64,000 nt of DNA from Hirundichthys speculiger (Eukaryota; Chordata; Actinopteri; Beloniformes; Exocoetidae). Both the position numbers and the translations under genes were made by a program. The stretch is from positions 744,001 to 808,000 of the forward strand of contig JAGFBZ010000011.1 of the NCBI GenBank assembly GCA_018398805.1, in the 5' to 3' direction. Positions 1-11,689 of this stretch are shown in pieces. Within the stretch, counting starts at the first letter, position 1. Each line of letters opens with the position of its first letter. The notes below the pieces were generated by a model. That model was not told where the DNA came from and ran no database searches. It worked only from the letters and a program-made list of their open reading frames with translations.

Positions 1-524
1 TCTTGGGCACGAAGTCAAGAATGTTATGCGCAGACTCTACATCGATTAGCCTTCTCACAACTGATGTGGAGATGCGGGCGGATGTAGAGTTGCGTCATCA
101 GTACGAGCTGACAGTAAACAACCAATACGTGAAAATAAACCACTCTGTTGTTGCTTTGACGTGTGCCCTTTAAGAATAAGCTGCGAAGGAGAAGAATGTG
201 TTCCCAGTCATGGTTAGGGAGAAGAGGCCGACTTGGGATTCATATTTTTCTTTGGAATGGCAATAGGTCATAGTGGTTAATACATAATTTCAAGTTGCAT
301 TTTAACTGGGTAGTAAGTAGTCTTAGATTTCTGACACTATCAGAAGATTGTAACAGGCACGCGTTGGTCACAAGACCAGTGTGAGTCCTACACTAACATT
401 GTAGGATGGAGGACAACCGATTTTGACCTAATATATCCTCATGATTCTTTCACGATGTTGATCTTCTGTCCATGACAGCCCAAAATTGGACAGTGTATCA
501 GGGTCCTCACCCTCATTAGTGTCT
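1..524. other. unclassified sequence at window start
   Basis: I see no convincing coding region, RNA gene or recognisable repeat here. Short open frames around 440-700 are incidental and partly antisense to the LINE remnant that follows. Confidence 0.5.
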
Positions 525-1021
525 TGGCAGGGGAGTGGGAGTTTGCTGAGCTGGTCCACATGCACATGTACCTTGGGATCTTGTTCACAAGTGAGGGAAG
601 AATGGAGCGGAGATCAGCTAGCAGATCGGTGGACCGTCTACAATAAAATGGACTCTGTACCAATCCCCTGTTGTGAAAATAAAGCTAAGCAAAGAGGCTA
701 ATCTCTCTGTTTACTGCCAAATCGATGTTCCGACTCTCACCCAACTGTGGGTAAAGACAGAATGAGTCGCTGCTCCTCCATGTCATCAGGAACTAGCTGA
801 GAAGAATGTCCTAGATAAGATGGCTCATGCACACCGCCATTTTAAGCCTGTCCAACCAGGACACGTCCCCTCGGCAGATCCAAAACACTCATAAAAGATT
901 ATATCTCTCGGCTGGTCTGGGAACACCTACGTATCTTCCTGGAAGAGTTTGAGGAGGTGGCCAGGTAGAGGGAGGTCTGGGCCCCAGTGCTGAACCTGGA
1001 TAAGTGGAAGTTAATGAATGC
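525..1021 (+). mobile_element. degraded 3' end of a fish LINE (non-LTR retrotransposon)
   Basis: Around 567-640 the plus strand reads as the reverse transcriptase stretch YLGILFTSEGRMER, the thumb/connection region of an abundant teleost LINE (the usual family text is YLGVLFTSEGRME). Around 890-1020 it carries the familiar 3' end: a yisrLvWe(r)L-like stretch, then a Gly/Glu-rich segment and a 'gataagtggaag' end that normally runs into a (GGATG)n tail. Several internal deletions and frameshifts are visible, so it is a dead fragment. The clade is uncertain; RTE-like or Rex-like is possible. Confidence 0.7.
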
Positions 1022-2993
1022 ATGTGTTTTCTTTTTTATAAGTCACCAAAGAAAATCTCAATCAACCTTTGCAAACGATAAAAATCAAATACATTTACAG
1101 AATTTCAATAAAAGTTCAACTCTCCACAGGGATGCATCAACCATTCCTTTGGGATTGTGTGGGATCCAGTCGCACAAGAAACATTTCACTTGGGAGTAAA
1201 AAAAACTTTTTTTAATCAGCTGAGTTAAAAACTAGCAGTTTTGGAAGTAAATGTTCTGACATCTGTAAAAATGCTGAATATAAAAAGAGGATAGTTTAAG
1301 CAACAGGATAATGATTCCAAATGCAATTCAAAATCCACAATGTGCTTCCTCAAGAGGCACAAGCTGATAGTTCTGTTACGGTCTTTGCATCTTTATGACC
1401 TTTGAAAATCTGCAGATAGCCTCAAAAGAGCAGGTCATGCAAGACAGGCCAAGACCTTTACAGATCTAGAAACATTTTACTGGCAGATTACATAAAAATA
1501 CCCATATTAAAGCTAAAAGATACATCCTCAAATGCTGTATATGATCTGTAGATTCATGACCACTTCTACAATTTCAGTCGTTTTAAAAAGACCTCCATCC
1601 TCTCCAGTCATTTAAACAAGTAATATAAAAAAAATTGTGTTTAATTAATAAAACCCTCTGGCAGCTCTGATAAAATAACAAATTAAGGTGGAAGTCAAAT
1701 TAGTCACAGAAAACAATCCGATCAAGTGTACAATGTTTTCACAATATTGAATCCATATTATCCTTGTAAAGTCTGCCTAAATTACTATTTTTATTAAGAG
1801 ACTGTATCCAATTTCAAAATCGTAAACATGTAAATTAACATCTTACGCAGTCTTAGAGCCTCTCTTCTTTTTGTAATGGCAGATGATCAAGCTGCGTTCC
1901 CCTCTCGGCTCCCTGTCTCAGCTCTGACACACTCCAGGTAGATTTGCCGTCACAGTTTCAAATGACACATGTGGTTCCAGTACAACAGTCATTCCCCCCT
2001 CAGCATGCTTCATTCCTCCATGCAACTGCTGAGTAATTAAAAAATATTTTCCAAAGGGGAATTGGCTGGACAGAAAATATAACATCTGTGAACACTGAAA
2101 CTCTAAGATATGTTTTAACAGTAGCCTGAAGTAAAATCTTTAGCATATGAAGCCTGCAATGCTGCACAAAGATGCCATTTTACCATTTTCATTTATGCAT
2201 GATTGAATATTTTACTTAATAATTGAGAAGAACTCTGAGATATTGAGAATGTCACATTGCTTAACCGACTACCTAGAAGATAAAAAAAAAAAAAGAAAAA
2301 GAAATGGCCTCCATCAATCACAATATAACTATACTTGTTACGTTTTTTTTCCCAAATGGTTCATGGTCCAATTTGGAATAAACCTCTTAACATTCTGTCT
2401 GACTGCTGCCACAAACTGACGTTCATCTTCAGTAAAATCTTCACTATCAACCCGCCGCCTGCCTGCACTCAGCTCTCAACGGCCCCTTCTCCAGAAACAC
2501 GTCTATGCAGCATGAAAAACAGACACCAAGAGAATCGCCTTTGCCCAAACTGTTTCCTTGACTACATTTAGTTCTTGTTCCAGTGTCATTGCAGAAGATT
2601 CTGACAAGACTGGAGGTGTCAATCTGTCAGCCTGGCATTCATCAGGATCACATCTTTAAACCCTGGTTGTTTTATTCTCTATTTCCATTTGTTTGTTTTT
2701 TTTTTTGTTTTTTTTTTTTTACATTTTAATGCATAAATGTGATCAATCTCAGGAGTGTTTGCAGTTGCATTTCACAAAACATATTTATAGGACACAGTGG
2801 CCTGGAAAGATAAAGTTATAAACTGTAACTACAATAAACTGCACTCCCTCTTAGATTGTTATCAGCTCATGATCCAGGCAGTTCACAGTTTAAAAGATTT
2901 TTCTCAAAAAGGAAAGAAGGAAGTAATGAGGCAAGAAATCATATAATTACAGATGGTTTTTCATTTGGAACAAGGGAGGAAATAATTTGACTT
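1022..2993. other. no recognisable gene; AT-rich non-coding sequence
   Basis: There is no ORF with recognisable family similarity, and only short poly-A and poly-T runs (for example 2281-2294 and 2698-2720). It looks like ordinary intergenic or intronic DNA. Confidence 0.5.
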
Positions 2994-3016
2994 CCCCCCC
3001 CCCCCCCCCCCCCCCC
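2994..3016. repeat. poly-C tract of 23 bp
   Basis: An uninterrupted run of C, followed by TTTT. It is a G-quadruplex-capable homopolymer on the minus strand, and its length may be affected by sequencing or assembly slippage. Confidence 0.95.
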
Positions 3017-3789
3017 TTTTTGCTTTTATCTATTTTGGTAAGGTTTAACTTCTTTCAGCAGTTCTTGTGTTTACGTTGTGAAACGGGACAATAGTTTCAT
3101 CTACGTTTAGGACTGATGTTCAGTGCACTAGTTAGTATTTTTATATTAAGAAATGATTGATGACTAAAGCAGTGAATTGTTCCCTGACTGCAGTCTACCT
3201 CGGCCCAGCATCTTCAGGATCATTGCCCCGATTATACACTGTCCACAACTTAGCAGCGATTGGCTCACATCAACTGCTGCAACAGCTGTCATTTTGTTAA
3301 GCAAAAACGTGTCCTCATAAAAATTTCTACAAGGCTCTTAAAAAGGCAGTGACTCTGTGAGCCAGTCTTATATTCAGTAGGTGACCACCAAGTGAGATGC
3401 TGCTTTACATTTAAATGGATGTTATTTTGACACATATCACCCATCCAAAACTGAGTAAACACCAAGCCTAGCACACCATGGCAATTACTCTCCCCAGTGA
3501 CAGACGCCTCCCTTAGAACGATGCTGTAACTGCCTGCAACATAAAAATGTCTTAGGAAAGATCCTAATCCAACCCACAAACTCCCCAGATCGCAACTATT
3601 TCACCCATGGGAGTTAAAGCATCTTCTGCTAACAAAACAGGACAATTCCAGCTGTCCCTTTCAAATGCCCCAGTAAGTCCGAGCTTCACAGCATGATGAG
3701 GGTTAACACAATATCAGACTGGTGATGTAATATAACTGCTGATTACTCAGCTCCCAAAAGTTACTTTATCTGAGCAGTGGCTCTACTGC
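3017..3789. other. no recognisable gene
   Basis: Nothing on either strand is recognisable. The 96-codon minus-strand open frame at 3289-3579 shows no domain, motif or membrane pattern I can name. Confidence 0.45.
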
Positions 3790-4932
3790 CTTTACAGCAA
3801 CACTTGTTGGAGAAAGAGGCTCAAAGGAACCCGTGACTCTGAAGCAGACTTTGAGAGACATGCTCAAGATATGAGTACCAGGTTTTAGAGAAGAGGTTAC
3901 AAATATAAGACCATTGATAAAGCATATAATAAAGCAAAAAAAAAAAAAAAACTTAATAGAGAACAACTGTTGGTTACCAAACAAAAAACACAAGATCCTA
4001 ATCAAGTCTATTACGTGACCAAGTATGGGAATCGGGCCAATGCAATTAAACAAATTATAACAAGAAATTGGGAAATTTTGAGAGGCGACAGCTTCCTCAG
4101 AGAGGTTCTTAATGATAAATTAATGATAAATGATAAATTGGTGAAGCGTCATCTCACATCAGCTCCTTCCAAAAACATGGCTTAATGTGAAAACAGGAAA
4201 TCACAAATGTGGCAGTTGCAATCATTGTGATAATATGATTAATGCTAATGTTGCAGATATGACATTAAGTCATTTATGAATTGCAACACCATGTTTGTTG
4301 TGTACAGACTGGAATGCCCATGTGGCAAACATGCCATCAGGACAGGTAACCCCCAGTATCCTATGGCTTTACATTTCAAAGAGATGAACCACAGCAGTTA
4401 TAATACCTTGAAGATCTCGGGAAAAGAACATATAGCCAGTTCAGTAATTGGAGAGACAGGTTAGAAAGACTTTTACAGAGAGAATCGTTTTGGATATGTA
4501 CTCTAAAAGCTACACAGTACCCAGGTCTGAATGGTGAACTCAACTTCTCCCCTTTCCTTTGACTTTAGCCTTCTTGGCTTATTTGGGTCTTCGCTTGGCA
4601 TCTTGATTGAAAAATTCTTATTGTTAAATCTATTCATTTCTGATGTTTTCTATTTAGCGTGAAGGTTTACAGTACTTGATATGTCCTAACATTGTTGTTT
4701 GTTTATATGCTATGTTAAATTTTGAATTCTGTAATCTTTTCTTTACGGCCCGCCCATTCATGAGACATCTCTCTATATGTAGGAGGATGAATATGGGCGG
4801 CCGTCTTATATCAGCCCTGATGAAGGCCCACAGGCTGCAACGCGTCAACTATAGTTTTAGCTTGTTCGGTCATGCTGAAATAAATGCTTTCTAACCTCTG
4901 TGCTACTCTGAGTGCCTCAGTTTCTACTAGAA
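3790..4932 (+). mobile_element. Penelope-like element remnant (RT C-terminal part, linker, deleted GIY-YIG domain and 3' UTR)
   Basis: The plus strand encodes, in three shifted frames, the order typical of Penelope-like retroelements. First comes a post-RT helical stretch (3817-3950: DSEADFERHAQDMSTRF, stop TAG at 3886-3888, then RRGYKYKTIDKAYNKA, with a frameshift at a poly-A run). Next is the linker (3970-4185) containing a YYVTKYGN segment, and a Cys-rich motif, HKCGSCNHC, near 4203-4235. Last is the start of the endonuclease, FVVYRLECPCG (about 4290-4327). Known GIY-YIG domains continue with a YxGKT...R...EH core after CPCG. Here CPCGK runs straight into the later HAIRTGNPQYPMALHF segment, so the catalytic core is deleted. 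The 3' end has the family-typical 'cctgatgaaggccc...aacgcgtc' text near 4816-4848 and an aataaa near 4880. It is certainly inactive. The exact clade (Neptune, Poseidon or other) is not resolved. Confidence 0.82.
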
Positions 4933-5884
4933 ACTAACATTTGGATCCCTACACTGACGAGAACCAGATGTAAGGAAAGAAGACCAATGATACTCATGCT
5001 GCACTCTAAGCTTGTGTTGTTTTTTTTATTGATAAAATAAATGTTAAAGTTGGAATATATTTAAATATATTCCATGAAAAGTCTGAAAGAATTAGTTTGC
5101 TGAATACTTTCTGACATCCTTCACCCATGTTGTGATATTTTCATTTATTTAAAAGCTACGTTTATTTTCCCTGAAACTGCTACACAATGTGGTCTCAAGC
5201 AAATACTTATCAGGCTGAAGAAAAAAAGAGTATTTGTTGGAGAACATTTACGGCCACTGACCTTGTGTGCTTGTATTGCAGCATAAGTATGGTTTACTGT
5301 TTATTGTATTGACTACAGATTGGCTGTAGTACCATGTTTAGAAAAATTAAGAAACATGGCTCACTGGTATTTGCAGTGCAGTTGAAGCATATACCACAGG
5401 GAAATAAGTCAAAATAGGTACTGCACTCATATGTAACGTATGACTCATGTCATTTTATGTGACAATAAAAATTTAAAAAAAAAAAAACTACACAGTTCAA
5501 GAAAGTTTCAAACATCTGCTGATTCGTAGTTTTTATCATGTACTTTAATAATTGGAAAGTAATGTTTTGCTGTGGCTTGCATAGTGAGAAGAAACGTATA
5601 TTTACATGAGGAAAAAAGAAAGCTGTTAATGTCTTTTAATTGTAACAGAGGGCTGAGGGTATTTTATCTGAAATATCCTTACACCAGCAGAACTTTGTGT
5701 AATAAAATTCAGAGATATAGAACCAGAAAAACACAAATGCTAGAAAACAGCCAGCAGCACAGCAAATTATCTGAGCAACAATGCCATTAGGACAAGTAGA
5801 ATGTGTGACCAAAACATATGGCACCAGCGGTAGATAAGTTAATGTATTCATTAACAACAATATATGTGGCTTTTCAGATGGTGC
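4933..5884. other. no recognisable gene
   Basis: AT-rich sequence with a poly-A run near 5474-5487. No coding or repeat family is recognised. Confidence 0.45.
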
Positions 5885-6150
5885 TGAAATGCTTTCATCC
5901 ATCCATATGTTTTCTATACTCATTTCATCGTGGTGAGGGTCACAGGGAGGCTGGAGCCTGTCCCAGCTGTCATCAGGTGAGAGGTGGGGTATGGACTGGA
6001 CAGGTGACCAGTCCATCACTGGGTCACACAGGGACGGACAATCATTTACACTCAGGTTTACTCTTACAAGCATCTTCCTCTAACATGCATAGACTGTATT
6101 GGTGAGAGGAAGTCATAGTACCCAGAGAAAACCCACACAGGCACAGGGGG
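5885..6150 (-). repeat. fragment of the GGATGGATG-tailed fish retroposon family
   Basis: The plus strand begins catccatccat and runs through 'ctggagcctgtcccagctgtcat' and 'gtgaccagtccatcactggg' to 'acccagagaaaacccacac'. This is the reverse complement of a very common teleost repeat whose 3' end is a GGATGGATG tail, so the element is in minus orientation. Related pieces lie at 17738-17850, 29845-30033, 44147-44204 and 63112-63310. I take it to be a LINE-derived or SINE-like tail; the exact family is not certain. Confidence 0.72.
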
Positions 6151-9100
6151 TGTTTTGTCTGTTTGTATTCTTGTCTGTACCTGTGTGCTTGTGGAACTGC
6201 GAGACGCCGTCAGTCGTAGCTGATGTATTTTTCCTATTCAAAATCTCTATCTATCCAAGTATGGCTAAAATCTCTGGATTTACTCCTGCTCCACCCATTT
6301 TATTGAGTGGACATTTAATGAAGACTAAGCATATCTCTCCTAATAAGTGCCCACGTGATGCAAAACACAACCAGGAGGCGTCTATTTTGACCCCCAAAAT
6401 TCAAATGTTGTTCTTACATCAGTCATACATCCTTGCAGATTAAAATCTCAAGTGGGTTTATGTTATTATTTAACTGTAACTATTTTATTTTTGCTACTTC
6501 TTACAACATTAAAACCATCCCGTTAATTAATACATTTTAAAGTATCTTTTCATGGTTTATTTCACACGTGCGGTGATGTTACACCACAACGTAATAAATC
6601 GGTTAGAGATGCCCAATAGTTGTAAAGATGTCATCCAAGAAGTGGTCGTACACGGGGTCTTTAAAACTGACTGTTGATGAGATTGGTGAGAAAAATGGCA
6701 AGCATTTTGGGAGGGTACAGCACTTCATTTACATTTTGTCAGAGTTCTGGAAGTGCTAATATTGGGGAGGAAGCGTTTATTAGGGCAAATATGGTATCTA
6801 GTTGTATCCAAGAAAGCATTTTGCATCAATGAACATAGGTAATAATGAAGAAATCTCATGAATGTAGGTTACATGCTAGTAATATAACTGAAAGTAACTT
6901 TTAAGCTATGGAAGAGCAAAAAAAAAAAAGTTCTTCTCACTGCATATTTGTGGTTAACTTTTTACAATAGAGAGTATTTGAAACTTGCCGAACTTGCCGA
7001 GTATGAACTGCACATCACATCATGCTCAAACTTGGTGTATTTTGTACTTCACATTGAGAAACAGCCCAGGAGAACATAAAAATCCACACAGAAAGACCCG
7101 AGCTGAGATTCAAAACCATCTTGTTGTGATGACAGTGATCACTCCATCTTGTGCCCTGAAAATATACCCTTGGAGAGAAAACTACTGTGACAGAGTGAAT
7201 ATAGTGCAAGTTCTGTTTCTTTGTGCTTCAGCACATATCTTTATCAGCTTAACTCCCAAATTAATAAATGTTTGACACAGTCTCTCTACTGCCTTCCTAT
7301 CTCTCTAGAAGACACAGCTGCTGGGTAGCAATCAGACTCCACCTTGAAACAAGTGAAAGAAGCAAAGAGATCAGCGGCTCCTTCCTTTGTATCATATTCT
7401 ATTCTCTGGCTGCCACGTTTTGCTTTTCTGATATTGACTTTTTCCCCTGACAAGTTTCTGTGACTGAGACCGGCAGCCCCTGGGCGTTGAAGCCTACATC
7501 CAGCTTGTCAGGTGCCTGAAAGACACGCAAACGGAGAGTGACTTGTTAAGTCCCAAAATTCCCTGCAGGCTATACGACAGGCCTTTAAGAGCACATGGAA
7601 TATCGGGGGGGGGGTCTGTCGTTCCACAACAGGGTGGTTAACTTGGCTAACAGGACAGCATCTGCTAATCATACCACACCAACAAACAGGTAGCAACAAG
7701 AAAGAGGCTGGCATCAGGGGGAAAAAAAAGCATAAATGGCTCCCAAGAGGCAATTTTTCATCTATATCATGGCTGAGTGAAGAGCAATTAGAACATGCGC
7801 GGTGATATGTGCCGTCTTTTGAAGCCTCATGCATTTCTTCAGCAGTCAGAAATCGATGGATATGAAGAGGAAGATTCTCTTCTGATGGCACGTTCTGAGA
7901 CATCAACTTACATCGATACATCACGGACAAATTCAACATTTCTTGCATCAGTTCTCTTGATTCTTATTGGATCCTGACCACAAGAAATTACAAATTACCC
8001 TCCCAAAACCGCTGCATTAATAAATTTTCCCTCCAACACTTTAGTGGGTTCATGCGTGTTGTTGCGGGGTGTCACACTCATCCCGGTGGCTGCCACGCTT
8101 GTTCTATTGCAGCTCCAAGACATCAAATTAATTCTGAAATGTGATATTTTTTGCTCACAGTAACATTGAAAAAATTAAAAAGACATAAATTAGCAAAGCA
8201 AAAGGAAACTTTTAAAGCATGCCTCACAGCCTTCACTTGTTTCTTCACTGATGAAATGTTCTCAGGCACTCATTTTGTCTTGAAATGACAGCATAATTTC
8301 ATCAAGATCAACTCATCCTGTCATACTGAATGCAAAAGACGTAATCATGTCAATAACCAATAAGAAAGAAGCATCTAATCATTTACTATATAATGAGAAG
8401 TGTTCAGCCAGACATCTAATTTCACTCATATTTTCAGTGGCAATTATATCCTATTGTTAAATCATTCAGATCTTCATCAACGAAAAAAAAAAAAAACTGA
8501 AGTCACACTATTTCTCCAAAACAAAAGAACAACTGTTTGGGAGTTTAAGACTGGAAAGTGAGGAATAACTACATTCATGGGTACAGGCAGATGACTTACT
8601 AAAGTCAGTGCTGAACGCAGATATATCCTTTCTGACCTTTCTGTAACCCATCTACACATTCCTCCCTCTCCACTGACTCTTTCATCAGTTTACTCCATTC
8701 AGGCAGAGGAGACAGCGCACGCTGTTTGGCCAGAGCTGTGCTGCCGATACTCTGAGCTCATGTGGAATGCAGCAGTAAAGGTCATTTCTAGAAGATCAAC
8801 ATTGGTGACCGGAATTTCAAGTGAACTGTGGTGCTCACATTTTTCAACCCTGCAATCTATGGGGAGTACAGGGGACTTATGAGGAGAGGCCGACGAGCAC
8901 AGTAATGGGCCTGAGGAATAAAAATGTTCAGAATGTGATGGTGCAGGTTACTCGCCTACATCAGCTTTGGTGTCATTCTTATTAACTGCTTTTCATTGTC
9001 GTGGATCTTGCTTTATTCAGAAATGTATTCCACTGGGTGTGTTTAAGTATCTGCACAGTCCCCTCAACCTCACAAGGAAGAATTCCATCAGTTCTGTTTA

Positions 9101-9585
9101 TAACTAATCCTGCCAGCCCCATCAGAGCTCAAAAGATGCTACAATCAGCATTGCATTTTTTCCTTTGTTTTGCAGTACGGCTCATTATATACTGTACCTT
9201 GGAAATCTGGGAAATAAAGTCACCAGGTGTGTGTTGCTACAAGGAACATGGTGTACCTGAGAAAACAACTTTACTGAGAGGATAAGAATCCCACGCCTGC
9301 TTAGACGACCCCTGCATGTTTTTCAGGTGATGTGATGACAGCAATTCAAATGATTCACCGGTAGTGAATCATAATTTACATAGCAAATTGTATGTTTCAT
9401 GAAATTGCAATCGGTGGCTCATTGTGTGTCAAATGTCTGCAGTCTGAGGTACCTTATGCTACTTAAATCACATCTCAGAATAACCACCATGACAAAACAA
9501 TCAGCCAATATCACATTTTCAATATAAAAGTATGCAAATCTGGATGTATAAATATAAATTTTATGTTTTGTTTTGTGTGTGTGTT
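6151..9585. other. no recognisable gene
   Basis: Several short frames occur on both strands. The longest is minus 7508-7948 (146 codons), but it has no recognisable motif, has ordinary composition and lacks convincing splice or promoter context. I see no transposon ends. A short poly-G tract lies near 7605-7613. Confidence 0.45.
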
Positions 9586-9603
9586 GGGGGGGGGGGGGGG
9601 GGG
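9586..9603. repeat. (GT)n followed by an 18-bp poly-G tract
   Basis: A gtgtgtgtgt run passes directly into 18 G. A simple low-complexity tract. Confidence 0.95.
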
Positions 9604-11034
9604 CACTTTTAACAATATTTTTTTGGTTTGATGATTTGTTCAGGTGTTACTTCATTAGTAATATTCATGCAAAAACTGGAGGTGGAGCCATCAAAATGTC
9701 TTTCAGCCAACCAACATTGTGTCACTATCATGTAAAGCACAACACTGTTTTTACTTTGAAAACACATGTAAAATAAAACAAATAAAAAAAAACAGTTTGA
9801 GGATACTTATTTTTCTGTTAAAAAAAAGGCTCTTTTTTCGAGATTTTTGGTAAGCTTGTAAAGTGAAAGAGACAATAATTTACTCAAAACAATGTGTGAT
9901 CAAACTTGTATATCTGCCCAAGACCCTGACCTCCAACCTTCTGTTCTGTTGTTAAGTCTGAACTCTAAACATCTACCAGAAAACTTCTTAACCACTAACC
10001 TCTTCATCATAATATTATACTGATCTGATTTCAAAGCAATACCTGCATTATTTTTTTGGTTACTAGATGTACAAATAACATATGTTCCATTCAAACTGCA
10101 ATTAAGTCTAACCAAATCAACTAAAATTCTAATTGGACCATTAACCCTAACAACCACAAAACAACAGCACTGTTTACACTCTATATACCAGTTTATTAGA
10201 GAAGGAAAGCTCAGTGCACCATTTATTCATGCAGTATCAGTAATAAAGGTCAATTACATGCTTATGATGGTGTATTTAAAAACAGTCTGGAGACCTGGAT
10301 AAAAAGGCTGCCAGAAGAAGAGAGGAAAACATGTAAAACAAGTGGAAACATGTAAAAGCTCTCCAGAAACAACAGCTGCTCAAATCAACCAAATGTATAG
10401 CAGACATGCATTTGCAACATGCACATATGCTGCATTAAGATGCATCTGGTTTTGCAGACATTACTTTAGGTCACCAGAATTCCAGTCTTCAACTCTAATG
10501 GCTGGGACATTACAGTGAGGACTCGCTGGTGTGTGTGTGTGTGTGGCTACACCCACTATCTTCAGTGTTAGTAAGTATGTGAGTCATCCCATTATTGAGC
10601 TGTCTCTGAAGCAACAACCAGCCATAATCTGCTGGACCCATTCTAATGGCTCTCTGCAAGACAGCTAATAAGTTACACTCCAGATTGCAAACTACAATAC
10701 GCCTGACTGAGTCACTATACTGGGTTACCCCATTATTTCTCAACTCGACCCCAGGACATTACTTGTTTAATCATGAATGATTAGAAGGGGTTTTATTTCA
10801 GTTTTTGTACTTCTTTGATCATGTTATCTCTTTCTTCCAGTCCTTACTGACTCAGCATGAATACATTCTAATGTATTTATTTATTTCTCAGCTACAAAGA
10901 ATGACTATAGACAAGACTGAGGGGGTTCATGTTCATGTACTCTGTAAGTTCAGACTGGAGCCTGTAGATCTGGATGAGTACCGTTTACATTAATATTCTC
11001 ATTCAGAGAAGGGAATACATTGATCCTGAACTGA

Positions 11035-11037
<3 letters not shown>
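9604..11037. other. no recognisable gene
   Basis: Ordinary AT-rich non-coding sequence with a short (GT)n near 10530-10543. No coding or transposon signal is recognised. Confidence 0.45.

Positions 11038-11079
<42 letters not shown>
11038..11079. repeat. (TA)n microsatellite flanking a Tc1-like MITE
   Basis: About 20 uninterrupted TA dinucleotides run directly into the left terminus of the MITE at 11080. Confidence 0.97.
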
Positions 11080-11082
<3 letters not shown>

Positions 11083-11440
11083 TCATGGAAAAAATTATTA
11101 GACCACAATTTTTTCTTCACTTTCTTGTTCATTTTAATACCTGGTACCACTAAACATCATCATGTGACTAAAACAGACAGAAAAGAAAACACTGAATGCA
11201 TAAAAGCAGTGTTTTTGGCAGTACAACGCCATAGCTATTGATGTAAAAACTTAAGTGATTTAGGTTATATTCAAGAAAAAAATGGAAAATGGTAAGATAT
11301 CAGCTCTTAAATAAAACTCTTATGAGCAATCTTTGTGGTTATCGTTATGTTTGTCCAAACAAATGTACCTTTAGTTGTACCAGGCATTAAAATGAACAAG
11401 AAACTGAAGAAAACAAGGGTGGTCTAATATTTTTTTCCAT

Positions 11441-11444
<4 letters not shown>
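11080..11444 (+). mobile_element. Tc1/mariner-like MITE, copy 1 (365 bp)
   Basis: It begins CAGTCATGGAAAAAATTA and ends, as the inverted complement, TTTTTTCCATGACT, with an inner TIR stretch TTAGACCAC / GGTGGTCTAA. There is no ORF. Both ends abut TA repeats, which fits the TA target of Tc1/mariner elements, although the exact duplication cannot be read inside (TA)n. Its orientation matches copy 3 (36240-36606) and is opposite to copy 2 (28506-28873). It is non-autonomous and would depend on a transposase supplied elsewhere. Confidence 0.85.
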
Positions 11445-11534
<90 letters not shown>

Positions 11535-11590
11535 ATATATCTATATATTATATATATATATATATCTATATATATATATCTATATATATA

Positions 11591-11628
<38 letters not shown>
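11445..11628. repeat. long (TA)n microsatellite, about 184 bp, with rare C interruptions
   Basis: An almost pure TA dinucleotide array with a few 'tatc' interruptions after 11532. It follows the right end of MITE copy 1. Such an array can extrude cruciforms and is length-unstable. Confidence 0.97.
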
Positions 11629-11631
<3 letters not shown>

Positions 11632-11689
11632 AGAGAGAGTTCTGTGCAGAGTTGTATAGGTTTAATTAAGTTTTTGGCCGCGATTCTGT

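Noticed and set aside
5636..6073. 145-codon minus-strand frame
   Set aside because: Its 5' half is translation of the GGATGGATG-tailed repeat fragment at 5885-6150; chance open frame.
7508..7948. 146-codon minus-strand frame
   Set aside because: No motif, no splice or promoter context and no recognisable family.
11439..11669. Open frames of alternating Tyr/Ile in (TA)n arrays (also at 28300-28527, 28877-29095 and 29599-29968)
   Set aside because: These are pure translation of TA microsatellites, not genes.
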